Notes under the pieces: model-generated
Database searches by the model: none
Seen by the model: only the letters and a program-made list of their open reading frames with translations
Told to the model about the DNA's origin: nothing
Part shown: positions 47,014 through 57,600 of the stretch, in pieces
Layout of the letters: each line of letters starts with the position of its first letter
Numbering within the stretch: position 1 is the stretch's first letter
Made by a program: the position numbers and the translations under genes
NCBI GenBank assembly: GCA_945860385.1
Contig: CAMAQD010000002.1
Location: forward strand, 62,001-126,000
Length of the DNA: 64,000 bases
Direction: 5' to 3'
Origin: Flavobacterium psychrophilum
Lineage (GTDB): Bacteria; Bacteroidota; Bacteroidia; Flavobacteriales; Flavobacteriaceae

Positions 47014-49236
47014 ATGAAACAAAAAATCACACGTTATTTTAACAAAAAAAGCATAATGCTTGTTAGTTTTATTATAGCTACAATCCATTTATCAGCGCAA
47101 ACAATAACCATTCCTGTTAATACAGAAAATAGTATGTTGTTATTACAAACCGATAGCAAAAATCGGTTGATGAATGTATATTTTGGTAAACCACTTGAAA
47201 ACGCAAATGAATTCGCCGCAGTTTCGGCAGGATTAAATTATGATTATTCTAATCAAGGAATTTATAATTCTGCATATACACCAGCTGGCACTTGGAATCT
47301 TTCTGAACCAGCTATTCAGGTCAAACACGCTGATGGAAATACTTCATTAGAACTAAAATATGTAAGTCATAAAATTGAAAAAATCGACGACAATAGTTCT
47401 ATTACCAGTATCGTTCTCAAAGATCCTGTTTATCCTTTTGAGGTAACATTATTTTATAAAGTTTGGATAAAAGAAAATGTAATTGAACAATGGACCGAGA
47501 TAAAACACAATGAGAAGAAAGCGGTATTGCTACAAAAATACGCTTCGGCTAACTTATTTTTTGGAGGAAAAGATTTTTATCTCACCAGCTTTCAAGGAGA
47601 ATATCTAAAAGAAATGCAACCTGTTGAAACTAAACTTGTACAAGGCATAAGATCATTAGATACAAAATTAGGAACCAGAGCGATGCTTACACAATCTCCT
47701 AATTTTATGGTTTCTTTTGGCAAACCTGCTTCAGAAAATGAAGGCTCTGTTATGTTAGGCCAATTAGCTTGGAGTAGCAATTTTAAACTTGAATTCGAAA
47801 TAGATTCTAATAAAAATCTTAGACTTATTGCCGGAATCAATCCATTTGCTTCTGAATATTCATTGGCTCCAAACGAAATTTTTAAAACTCCTTCTTTAAT
47901 TTATGCACTTTCAAATCATGGAACGGGGGAAGCCAGTCGAAACCTTCACGATTGGGCAAGAAAACACAGTTTACTTGACGGCCAAGGAGAACGACTAACC
48001 TTATTGAACAATTGGGAAGCTACTTATTTTGATTTCGATGAAACCAAACTTAAAGATTTGTTTAAAGATGCCAAAGATTTGGGTGTTGATATGTTTTTGT
48101 TGGACGATGGATGGTTTGGGAATAAATACCCAAGAAACAATGACGAGGCAGGTCTAGGCGACTGGCAAGAAAATAAAAAGAAATTACCAAGCGGAATAGG
48201 ATATTTAGTAAAAGAAGCCAAAAAGGAAGGTGTAAAATTTGGTATTTGGATAGAACCTGAAATGGTAAATCCTAAAAGTGAATTGTACGAAAAACATTTA
48301 GACTGGGTTATTCGTCAACCAGAAAGACCAGAGATTTATTATAGAAATCAGCTAGTTTTAGATTTATCGAATCCTGAAGTTCAAGATTTTGTTTTTGGTA
48401 TTGTAGATAATTTATTTGTGAAAAACCCAGAATTGGCCTTTATAAAATGGGATTGTAATGCAACTATTTATAACGCCTATTCTACATATCTTAATAAAAA
48501 AGGATTACCGCAATCTAATTTGTATGTAGATTACACCCGAGGTTTATATAAAGTTTTGCAACGAATTCGCGCAAAATATCCAAAAGTACCTATGATGTTA
48601 TGCTCTGGTGGCGGTGGTCGAGGAGAATATGAATTACTAAAATATTTTACAGAATTTTGGCCAACAGATGATACAGAACCTTTGGAAAGAATATTTGTTC
48701 AATGGGACTATTCTTATTTTTTCCCAGCAATTGCAACCTGTAACCACGTAACAGATTGGGGAAAACAACCGCTAAAATTTAGAGTTGATGTAGCAAGTAT
48801 GGGAAAATTGGGTTTTGATATTGTAGCAAGCAAATTAAACACTAATGATAAAATATTTTGCAAACAAGCTATTTCTAATTACAATTCCTATAAAGATATA
48901 GTCTGGCATGGCGATATGTTTCGTCTAGTGAATCCTCATGAAAATAATATTGCCGCATTGATGTACGTAAATCCAGCCAAAACGAAAGCAGTTGTTTTTA
49001 ACTACTTAGTGAATAATAGATTTAATATTACTGCAACTGAACGACCAGTTGTTTTAAACGGATTAAATCCAAAGAAAAAATACACCATCAAAGAAATTAA
49101 TTTGTACCCGGGTGCTATTTCGTCAATTGCTTCTGACATGATTTACTCCGGCGATTTCTTGATGAAAGCCGGAATCAATCCTAATGTATCCTTGAAAAGG
49201 ACAAGTGTAGTTTTAGAGATAAACGAAGTGCAATAA
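47014..49236 (+). CDS. Exported GH36 alpha-galactosidase
   Basis: The 740-residue enzyme removes terminal alpha-galactose from raffinose-family sugars or melibiose. A signal sequence (about residues 1-29, ending IHLSAQ) is followed by the large N-terminal beta-sandwich, the barrel and a C-terminal beta domain. The nucleophile is Asp480 in FIKWDCN and the acid/base is Asp552 in WPTDDTEP. LLDDGWFGNK and GIWIEPEMVNPKS are conserved family segments. It pairs with the GH65 gene upstream in one operon and ends at a strong terminator. Together with GH32 and fructokinase it accounts for complete dismantling of raffinose outside and inside the cell. Confidence 0.95.
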   Translation: MKQKITRYFNKKSIMLVSFIIATIHLSAQTITIPVNTENSMLLLQTDSKNRLMNVYFGKPLENANEFAAVSAGLNYDYSNQGIYNSAYTPAGTWNLSEPAIQVKHADGNTSLELKYVSHKIEKIDDNSSITSIVLKDPVYPFEVTLFYKVWIKENVIEQWTEIKHNEKKAVLLQKYASANLFFGGKDFYLTSFQGEYLKEMQPVETKLVQGIRSLDTKLGTRAMLTQSPNFMVSFGKPASENEGSVMLGQLAWSSNFKLEFEIDSNKNLRLIAGINPFASEYSLAPNEIFKTPSLIYALSNHGTGEASRNLHDWARKHSLLDGQGERLTLLNNWEATYFDFDETKLKDLFKDAKDLGVDMFLLDDGWFGNKYPRNNDEAGLGDWQENKKKLPSGIGYLVKEAKKEGVKFGIWIEPEMVNPKSELYEKHLDWVIRQPERPEIYYRNQLVLDLSNPEVQDFVFGIVDNLFVKNPELAFIKWDCNATIYNAYSTYLNKKGLPQSNLYVDYTRGLYKVLQRIRAKYPKVPMMLCSGGGGRGEYELLKYFTEFWPTDDTEPLERIFVQWDYSYFFPAIATCNHVTDWGKQPLKFRVDVASMGKLGFDIVASKLNTNDKIFCKQAISNYNSYKDIVWHGDMFRLVNPHENNIAALMYVNPAKTKAVVFNYLVNNRFNITATERPVVLNGLNPKKKYTIKEINLYPGAISSIASDMIYSGDFLMKAGINPNVSLKRTSVVLEINEVQ

Positions 49237-49275
49237 GTAATATAATTTATATCTAACAAAAATTATTTCAAATTG

Positions 49276-49335
49276 CCGCAAACACCATTTTTTAACTAGT
49301 AAAATAGTCTGAAAATGGTGTTTGCGGTTTTTTTA
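49276..49335 (+). terminator. Strong terminator after GH36
   Basis: CCGCAAACACCATTTT at 49276-49291 is the exact reverse complement of AAAATGGTGTTTGCGG at 49312-49327, giving a 16-bp stem followed by a run of eight T. It isolates the GH65-GH36 transcript from the SusC operon. Confidence 0.92.
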
Positions 49336-49703
49336 TTTTATAACTACCTAATTTAATAGATTTCCAGTCTGTCGACAGTCAGGTGGGATTACTTCGACTA
49401 ATAGTAAACTAAGATGGCATGGCTCTTGTTTGGTGCTTGCGTTGCAGTTATATTGGGCTCATTTCATAGTACAAAAACTCAAATATGAGCAAGCCGAATA
49501 ATCAAAACTCTCCATTTTTAAATATTCCTGAATAATCCTAAAAGGAGAAAAAATTATGTTATTGATTGTTTAAGTACTGTTCCTTAAAATACTACCTTTT
49601 TAGTTTTAAAAAAATAGAAAAATTAAGAAAATAATTTTTTTATTTATCTTTTTTTATAGATACTATAATTTTAATATTAATTTTTTATGGAATTAATATC
49701 AAA

Positions 49704-49739
49704 TCGAAAACGTTTTCGGATGTTCGAAAACGTTTTAGT
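49704..49739. promoter_or_regulatory. Tandem LacI-type operators upstream of SusC
   Basis: TCGAAAACGTTTTCGG at 49704-49719 and TCGAAAACGTTTTAGT at 49724-49739 are two copies of the locus palindrome spaced 20 bp apart, about two helical turns. The near ends lie 55 and 35 bp upstream of the -7 element of SusC. Confidence 0.82.
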
Positions 49740-49773
49740 TATGATTTTATTAACATTATTTAATTTTAATATT

Positions 49774-49781
49774 TACGTTTG
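49774..49781 (+). promoter_or_regulatory. -7 element TACGTTTG for susC
   Basis: This full match to TAnnTTTG lies 53 bp before the SusC start codon. A clear -33 TTTG is missing at the usual distance, which would fit a promoter that depends on an activator bound upstream. Confidence 0.65.
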
Positions 49782-49834
49782 GAACCTTATTTAAACTACT
49801 TAAATATAATACTAACCAAACTTATTTATTACGT

Positions 49835-52801
49835 ATGAAAAAATGTCTATTTAAAGGCTTTATGGTGTTTCTAACGATACTATGTACTAGTTTGACCTAT
49901 TCGCAAGATGTGTCAGGTACTGTATCAGATTCAAGTGGCCCACTTCCAGGGGTCTCTGTATTAGTTAAAGGAACAACAAATGGAGCGCAAACCGATCTGG
50001 ATGGTAAATTCAACATCAAAAATGTAGGATCCAATGCGGTTTTAATTTTTAGTTTTGTCGGACTAAGAACGCAAGAAATCAATGTAGCAGGAAAAAGTAG
50101 CATTAAAGTTATTTTGACAGCTGACAATGCTGAATTAAAAGAAGTAGTTGTTATTGGCTACGGTTCTGTTAAAAAGAAAGATGCAACAGGTGCAGTTGAT
50201 CAGTTAGGTTATAAGAAATTTGACAACATTGCCGCTACAAATCCAGCATCTCTTTTACAAGGAAAGGTGGCAGGGGTTCAAATTACTTCTTCAAGTGGTG
50301 AGCCAGGTGCTGCAAATGCAATTAGAGTTCGTGGTAACAGTAGTTTACGTGGAGGAAATGGACCTCTTATTGTTGTAGACGGTGTTCCTTTAGCTGGAGG
50401 TGAAATAACTTCTGGAGGAACAAGTTTAGGTAACGGTACCTCATCTGCTAAAGACCCTTTGAGTTTCATTAATCAAAATGACATCGAAAGCATGACTGTT
50501 TTGAAAGATGCTTCTTCTACTGCTATTTATGGAGCTAGAGGTGCTAATGGGGTTATTATTATTACAACTAAAAAAGGAAAGTCTAAAGTACCAGAATTAA
50601 CTTATGACACTTCTTATACTACTTCTTCTTATGCTTCAAAATTCGATGTGTTATCTACTGATGCTTTCATTGCGGCCACTCCAGGTCAAGATGCAAATCA
50701 TTTTGGTTCATCATTCGATTGGAAAAAACAAGTATTGCAAACAGGAAGTACTGTAAATCATAATTTAACTTTTTCTAGTGGTACAGAAAATTCTAACACA
50801 AGAGTGTCATTAGGTATGGCAAATACTGATGGAATTATAAAAACTACTGGATTAGATAAATATACAGTAAGTTTATACAACTCAAATGATTTCTTGAAAG
50901 GAAGATTAAAAGTAGAAACTCGTGTGTCTTATTCTAATATCAAAGATCAGAGAGGATTAACGACTGATAATACAGGCTATATTGGTGATTTGTTAAGTTC
51001 ATCATTGTATTGGAATCCAACACGTTCAGTATATGATGCTACACAACCCGCAGGTTTCACAAGAGTAAGTGGTGATTATATTAACCCTGTTCATATTTTA
51101 AATTCATACTCTAACAATGGAGATTTGTCTAAATTCTTAGGAAGTTTAACAACTACCGTTAAAATAACTAATGATTTGAAATATACTATGGTTTTCGGTA
51201 TGGAGACTTCTAATTCAACAGTAAAACAACAAGCTCTTCCAGATTTAAATATCCAAGATTTTGCAACAGCAACTAATCCTGCAGATTTAAAAACTTATAG
51301 AGGTCAGGGTGTTATTACAAATGATCAAAGGGTTAACAAAACTATTGAGCACAATTTTACCTACACAAAAGATATTACAAGCAATATCAACTTAAATGCA
51401 GTTGCTGGATATTCTTACTATAACTATAACTCTAACGGTAACTTTGTTTCTGCAAAAGGTTTTGCTGCTACACAAACTAATTTATTAGACAATATGGAAG
51501 GTGGAATCCCAACGGAAACAAGAACAGGTTCTTACAAAGGATTAGTTGAAATGCAATCTATTTTTGCTAGAGCATCATTAGCTTTTTATAACAAAGTGAA
51601 TGTAGATTTAACAGTTAGACGTGATGGATCTTCTAAAGCTGCTGATGGATTAAAATACGGAAATTTCCCTTCACTAGGTGTAGCTTATAAACTAGTTGAT
51701 GGTAAAGACGGATTAATTAATGATGTGAAATTAAGAGGTAATATTGGTAAAACAGGTAATACTGAATTCCCTAGAAACTCTTCTGTAGGTATCATTGAAT
51801 ATAATGGTCCAGATCAATTCAATATTGTTAACAATGCAAATTCTCAATTAACCTGGGAAACTACAACTTCTTATGGATTAGGTACAGACTTTACTTTGTT
51901 GAAAAACAGATTAACAGGATCTATTGATTATTACAACAAAAACACTACTGACTTAATTATTGGTATTCCTTCAACTTCAGGACAGCCATCGCCAGCAGGT
52001 ATAAAGTATACTAACTTACCAGCTAACCTTATTAACACAGGAGTTGAAGTTTCATTATCTTACAAAGCAATTCAAACAAATGATTTAACTTGGGATATTT
52101 CTGGTAACGTAGCATTTTTGTCAAATGAAATTAAAAATCTTGGGGCTTCAAATGTATATAATGTTGGTTCTATTGCAGGTGCTGGTTTGACCGATTCTTA
52201 CGTACAAAGAATTCAAGATGGATATCCTTTATACACCTATTTTCTGCCAACTTTTACAGGATATGATGCTAATGGACTTTCTCAATATGCAGGAGATGGA
52301 ACTCCACAAATGTTAGACAAACAACCATTACCTAAAATGACTGCAGGTTTATCTACAAGTTTAACCTACAAGAATTTAGATTTCTCAACATCGTTTTACG
52401 GACAATTTGGAAATTATTTATTTAATAATACTAATGTTGCTCTTTTCTACAAAAATCAATTGGGAGGCAAAAACGTAACTCCAGAAGTGGCAAATTCAGT
52501 GCAATCAACATCTGATGCTAACACACCATCTACTAAATATCTTGAAAAAGGCGACTTTGTTAGAATGGGTAATTTAACGCTAGGCTACACATTTAAAGCA
52601 GATTTATTAGATAAAATTAATGTGAAATCAGCTCGATTTTATGTAAATGGTTCTAACTTATTTGTAATCACTAAATATTCAGGTTTTGATCCAGAAGTTG
52701 ATACCAACAAAACATTAAACGGTATCCCTTCAGCTGGTATAGATTATTTATCTTATCCTCGAGCTAGAACTTTTTCACTTGGTCTTAACGTAACATTTTA
52801 A
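49835..52801 (+). CDS. SusC/RagA-type TonB-dependent outer-membrane transporter
   Basis: The 988-residue protein imports oligosaccharides across the outer membrane with its SusD partner. A signal peptide (residues 1-23, TYSQ) precedes a carboxypeptidase-regulatory-like domain (about 25-97, GPLPGVSVLVKGTTNGAQ). A TonB-box/plug start (ELKEVVVIGYGSVKKKDATG, about 100-119), plug motifs such as VRVRGNSS-like IRVRGNSSL and ASSTAIYGARGANGVIIITT, and a 22-strand barrel ending in FSLGLNVTF follow. The susD gene begins 11 bp after it. Lack of an extra STN signalling domain agrees with control by a DNA-binding regulator rather than an anti-sigma system. Confidence 0.96.
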   Translation: MKKCLFKGFMVFLTILCTSLTYSQDVSGTVSDSSGPLPGVSVLVKGTTNGAQTDLDGKFNIKNVGSNAVLIFSFVGLRTQEINVAGKSSIKVILTADNAELKEVVVIGYGSVKKKDATGAVDQLGYKKFDNIAATNPASLLQGKVAGVQITSSSGEPGAANAIRVRGNSSLRGGNGPLIVVDGVPLAGGEITSGGTSLGNGTSSAKDPLSFINQNDIESMTVLKDASSTAIYGARGANGVIIITTKKGKSKVPELTYDTSYTTSSYASKFDVLSTDAFIAATPGQDANHFGSSFDWKKQVLQTGSTVNHNLTFSSGTENSNTRVSLGMANTDGIIKTTGLDKYTVSLYNSNDFLKGRLKVETRVSYSNIKDQRGLTTDNTGYIGDLLSSSLYWNPTRSVYDATQPAGFTRVSGDYINPVHILNSYSNNGDLSKFLGSLTTTVKITNDLKYTMVFGMETSNSTVKQQALPDLNIQDFATATNPADLKTYRGQGVITNDQRVNKTIEHNFTYTKDITSNINLNAVAGYSYYNYNSNGNFVSAKGFAATQTNLLDNMEGGIPTETRTGSYKGLVEMQSIFARASLAFYNKVNVDLTVRRDGSSKAADGLKYGNFPSLGVAYKLVDGKDGLINDVKLRGNIGKTGNTEFPRNSSVGIIEYNGPDQFNIVNNANSQLTWETTTSYGLGTDFTLLKNRLTGSIDYYNKNTTDLIIGIPSTSGQPSPAGIKYTNLPANLINTGVEVSLSYKAIQTNDLTWDISGNVAFLSNEIKNLGASNVYNVGSIAGAGLTDSYVQRIQDGYPLYTYFLPTFTGYDANGLSQYAGDGTPQMLDKQPLPKMTAGLSTSLTYKNLDFSTSFYGQFGNYLFNNTNVALFYKNQLGGKNVTPEVANSVQSTSDANTPSTKYLEKGDFVRMGNLTLGYTFKADLLDKINVKSARFYVNGSNLFVITKYSGFDPEVDTNKTLNGIPSAGIDYLSYPRARTFSLGLNVTF

Positions 52802-52812
52802 TTAGAATAAAA

Positions 52813-54378
52813 ATGAAAAAAAATAATTTTATAAAGTATAGCATTTTTGCCGGAGCATTAGCTCTTGGAGTTAGTTGTACTAATTTAGATGAGCAAATCC
52901 TTGACGCAACTGAAACTTCAAAAGCAGATCCAGATGCGGTGTTAAACTCAGCATACAATGGATTGAAAAATTTTCAAGATCAGGCCGGAATATTTGCTGT
53001 GTCAGAGGTTTCTACGGATTTTGTGATTGTTCCAACTCGTGCTGGAGACTGGGGTGATGGTGGTGCTTGGTTACAAGATCACTTTCATACTTGGACTGCA
53101 GACAGTAGAGAAGTTAACGCTTCGTGGAAAATGATGTTGTCAGCTGTTTATAGCTGTGATTTAGCTTTAGCTATTGAAGGAATTCCTGCTGACAAGGCAG
53201 CACAAGCTTTGTTTTTGAAAGCATTCTATTATTATAATGCTATCGACATATATGGCCAAGTTCCTTACAGAGAAGCAGGTAGTTCTCCGGATGATTTCCC
53301 TAAAGTATGGACTTCACCAGAAGCTACAGCCAAAATTATTGCAATGCTAACAGAAGCGTTGCCTAATTTACCTGCTAAAAACAGTGGTGATCCATCAATT
53401 GCAAATAAAGATGCTGCAAACTTTTTGTTAGCTAAAATTTATTTGAATAAAGCAGTTTTTGACTCGCCTACTCACACAGGATTCAATGCAAATAATGCAG
53501 CTAATATGAATAAAGTAATTCAATATGTAGATGCTATTTCTAGCACTACAACTTTAGCTCCTGATTACTGGGATAACTTTAAACCTACAAACAATACCTG
53601 TCCAGAGTTAATTTTAACTTCTAGAAACGTACTTGGTGTTGATGCCGTAGCGGGATTAGGAATAAACGGAATTAGATCAAGATGGTATATGAGTGCCCAT
53701 TACAATCAAGTACCTAGTGGCTGGAACGGTTTCTCAGTATTACAGGAATACTACGATAAATTTGACGCGACTGATAGACGTATTAAAAATAATGATCAGG
53801 CTGTTATTGCACATGTAGGAAGCCCTTTAGGATTTCGTATAGGGCAACAATATGCTCCAGGAGGAGTTACAGCTTTAAAAACAAGAGCGCAAAATGGTTC
53901 ATTGCCTTTGGATTTTCAAAGTGATGCTGCGGGTTTACCAGCTGATGGTAAAATCACAGGACAGAACTGGTTAGAAAGATGGGGAATTCGTCCACAAAAA
54001 TACGTTCCAGATGCATCTAATATGGAAAAACCTGAGAATGATTATGTATTATTCCGTTACGCAGATGCTTTATTAATGAAAGCAGAAGCTATCGTAAGAG
54101 GTGGATCAAGCGCAACTACAGTTGCTTCGATTGCTGCACAATTACAATCACGTCAAGGAATTACCACCACTATTAATTTGTCAACTTTAGCTGGTATTGA
54201 TAAAGCTAGAGCTACAGAATTATGGGAAGAAGGTTGGAGAAGAAATGATATGATACGTTTTGGAACTTATACTACATCTAGAGCAACTATGAAAAATACT
54301 GATGCATATAGAGTATTGTTCCCAATACCAACGACAGCTTTGTTGAATCCTAATATTAAACAAAATCCTGGTTACTAA
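52813..54378 (+). CDS. SusD/RagB-type surface glycan-binding lipoprotein
   Basis: The 521-residue lid protein of the SusC transporter has a lipobox (LGVSC, Cys22) followed by TPR-like helices. Conserved family parts are the N-terminal LNSAYNGLKNFQD, the AQALFLKAFYYYNAIDIYGQVPY segment and the C-terminal ELWEEGWRRNDMIRFG and FPIPTTALLNPNIKQNPGY. It captures oligosaccharides at the cell surface and hands them to SusC. A terminator-like hairpin lies just after its stop codon. Confidence 0.96.
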   Translation: MKKNNFIKYSIFAGALALGVSCTNLDEQILDATETSKADPDAVLNSAYNGLKNFQDQAGIFAVSEVSTDFVIVPTRAGDWGDGGAWLQDHFHTWTADSREVNASWKMMLSAVYSCDLALAIEGIPADKAAQALFLKAFYYYNAIDIYGQVPYREAGSSPDDFPKVWTSPEATAKIIAMLTEALPNLPAKNSGDPSIANKDAANFLLAKIYLNKAVFDSPTHTGFNANNAANMNKVIQYVDAISSTTTLAPDYWDNFKPTNNTCPELILTSRNVLGVDAVAGLGINGIRSRWYMSAHYNQVPSGWNGFSVLQEYYDKFDATDRRIKNNDQAVIAHVGSPLGFRIGQQYAPGGVTALKTRAQNGSLPLDFQSDAAGLPADGKITGQNWLERWGIRPQKYVPDASNMEKPENDYVLFRYADALLMKAEAIVRGGSSATTVASIAAQLQSRQGITTTINLSTLAGIDKARATELWEEGWRRNDMIRFGTYTTSRATMKNTDAYRVLFPIPTTALLNPNIKQNPGY

Positions 54379-54410
54379 GAATTAGTTAATTTTTTTGGTT
54401 TTAGTTAGTT

Positions 54411-54440
54411 ATAAAGAGGGTCTTCTAATGCCCTCTTTAT
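54411..54440 (+). terminator. Hairpin terminator after susD
   Basis: ATAAAGAGGG at 54411-54420 pairs perfectly with CCCTCTTTAT at 54431-54440 over a 10-base loop, followed by TTATTTA. It probably ends most SusCD transcripts and leaves lower read-through to the FG-GAP genes. The rest of the gap to 54647 shows no gene and no copy of the locus operator. Confidence 0.8.
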
Positions 54441-54646
54441 TTATTTAAAAAAAATCCCATTTATTTAAAATCCATTTCGTTTTTACCAATAAAAATTGAA
54501 AGCATAAAATTTTATCCTTTTCAAAATTCAATTTTTAAAATTTATTTATCATAATTTTTCCCTTTTTATCTATTTGTTTGCTTTCTTATTTAACATTTAT
54601 TGTATAAATTAGTACATTCAAATTATTTAATTAAATAACATTTTAT

Positions 54647-57600
54647 ATGTTTAATCGCCTATTACTATTTTCGTTTTTCATTATTCTTTTCTCAAATTGT
54701 TCTAAAAATAATTTAGAAAATAAAGATACTTTATTCACTAAATTAGATTCTTCCGCAACCGGAATTAAGTTTGTAAATGAAGTAAAAAATGGTGCAGAAA
54801 TGAATATTTTTAAGTACAGAAATTTCTACAATGGTGGCGGAGTAGCAATTGGCGACATTAATAATGATGGTTTAGCTGATGTTTTTTTTACTTCCAATCT
54901 TGGCGAAAATAAATTGTTTTTGAATAAAGGAAATTTAAAATTTCAGGATATCTCAAAAAAAGCAAGAATCAGCCTCCCAAAATCTTGGTCCACAGGAGTA
55001 AACATGATCGATATAAATGGAGATGGTTTACTAGATATTTATGTTTCGAATGCAGGAAACAATATTAATTCTATACGAAAAAGTCAATTATTTATCAATA
55101 ATGGTAATTTAACATTTACAGAAAAAGCCGAAGAATATAATCTTGCAGATACTGGAATTACAACTCATGCAGCATTTTTTGATTATGATAAAGACGGTGA
55201 TTTAGATTGTTATATTCTCAATAACAGTTTCATTCCTGTAAGCAGTTTAAATTATTCTAACAAAAGGGAATTAAGAGATAAGGACTGGGGCGTAGCCAAT
55301 ATTTTAAAAGGTGGCGGTGACAAACTAATGCGAAATGACAATGGGAAATTTGTAGACGTTAGCAAAGAAGCCGGAATTTACGGAAGCTTAATTGGTTTTG
55401 GTTTAGGAGTAACCGTTGGAGATTTGAACGGAGATTCCTATCCTGATATTTATATTTCAAATGATTTTTATGAAAAAGATTATTTGTATATCAACAATAA
55501 AAACGGAACGTTTACAGAACAAATTGAAGGCTGGGCTTCCCATATTAGTCAATCCTCAATGGGAGCAGATATGGCTGATGTAAATAATGATGGAAAATCC
55601 GATATTTTCACAACGGACATGTTACCTGAAAATGATGAACGATTAAAAAAGACTACAAATTTTGACAACTATGATTTATTTACCAGAAAATTAAATCTAG
55701 ATTTCTTTAATCAATATATGCAAAATACTTTGCAACTAAACGATGAGAATAACAAATTCTTAGAAATAGCAAATTTCGCCGGAGTAGCAAAAACTGACTG
55801 GAGCTGGGGCGCATTATTATTTGATATGGATAATGATGGATATAAAGACATTTACGTATGTAACGGTATTTATCACGATTTGACTAATCAGGATTTTATG
55901 GACTTTTTCGCAAATGATTTTTTACAAAAAATGGTGATTACTGGTAAGAAAGAAGATATGGAAACCATCATTGCAAAGATGCCAAGCACTCCTATCCCAA
56001 ATTATGCCTACAAAAACAATGGAAATTTAACGTTTACAAACGAAGCCGAAAATTGGGGATTAGGAACTCCTAGTTTTTCAAATGGTGCAGCTTATGGAGA
56101 TTTAGACAACGATGGCGATCTTGATTTAGTTGTAAATAATGTTAATATGGAGGCTTTTGTTTATAAAAACAACTCGGAAAAAAAGAAAGAAAATCATTTC
56201 ATAAAAGTCAAACTAAAAGGTGATAATCAAAATAAATTTGCCATCGGAAGTGTTGTCGAATTATACTCTGGCAAGGAAATAATCCATCAAGAATTAATAC
56301 CATCAAGAGGCTTCCAATCTTCGATAGATTATGTTATGACTTTTGGAATTGGGACTAAAAAAATAGATTCTTTGAAAGTAATTTGGCCTAATGGAAAATT
56401 TCAAACTATAAAGAAAGTAGTAAACAACACCAATTATAATTTAAATATTACTGACGCAAAATTAAATTACACTCCAAAAAGCAACACCATAAAACCAATA
56501 TTTACAGAAAAGAAAAACAACTTTTTTGCACATAAAGAAAACGATTATATCGATTTTGATTATGAAGGTTTAATCTCAAAAATTCTTTCTCAAGAAGGTC
56601 CAACAGTAGCGGTTGCTGATATTAACGGTGATGGAAATGACGATGTTTTTATTGGCGGAGCCAAAGAGCAAGCCGGGAAAATTTATTTGAATAATGGAAA
56701 TGATTCTTATATAGCTTCTACTCAAAAGGATTTGGAAAGCGATGCTAACTATGAAGATACTGCTGCTAGCTTTTTTGATGCAGATGGCGATGGAGACCAA
56801 GATTTACTAGTTGGTTCAGGCGGAAACGAAAAAGCAGATCAAGCAAATTACAAAAATCGTTTGTATTTAAATAATGGAAAAGGAATATTTACTAAGAGCA
56901 AATCTATTATTCCAACAACCAACAATAATGTATCGGTAATTGCCACGAATGACTTTGATAATGATAGTGATATTGATGTTTTCATTGGCAGCAGAAGTGT
57001 TCCCGGAATTTATGGAATAGTTCCAAAACAATTGTTATTAGAAAATGATGGTAAAGGGAATTTCACAAATAGTACTGGTAGAAAAGCATTTAAACTAGAT
57101 GAAGTCGGAATGATAACTGATGCCGTTTGGGAAGATATTGATAACGATGGCAAAAAAGATTTAATTGTTGTTGGTGATTGGATGGCTCCGGTAATCTTTA
57201 AAAACACTGGACGACGATTAGCCGAATTTAAGTCTAACCTCACCAGTTTTTCAGGATTTTGGAATGCTGTGAGTTGTGTGGATTTGAATAATGATGGCAA
57301 AAAAGATTTGATTCTTGGCAACAAAGGAACCAATACTTCTTATAAAGCAGCAGCTTCAAATCCGATGAAAATGTTCGTAAATGATTTTGATGCCAATGGT
57401 ACAATAGAACAAATTACAACCAGAACCATTGACGGCAAAGACATTCCGGTTCATCTTAAATCAGAATTAGCCAAACAAATTCCGATGATAAAAAAGAAGA
57501 ATTTGAGTTATGACGATTATTCAAAAAAATCATTTCAAGAATTATTTCCAAAAGAAGTAATTGACAATTCTATTCAGAAAACAGTCAACATACAAGAAAG

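Larger units (their letters stand above)
49237..49834. other. Intergenic region between GH36 and SusC
   Basis: This 598-bp gap holds a terminator (49276-49335), then a stretch at about 49352-49500 that is clearly richer in G and C than its surroundings and contains a CTGTCGACAG palindrome at 49369-49378 and a 24-codon reading frame from 49414 to 49488. After that comes AT-rich DNA, two tandem LacI-type operators and the SusC promoter. No full gene is supported. Confidence 0.7.

Noticed and set aside
49414..49488. A 24-codon hydrophobic peptide gene
   Set aside because: There is no promoter or conservation evidence, and the other frame over the same stretch is equally open. It is kept only as part of the composition finding.
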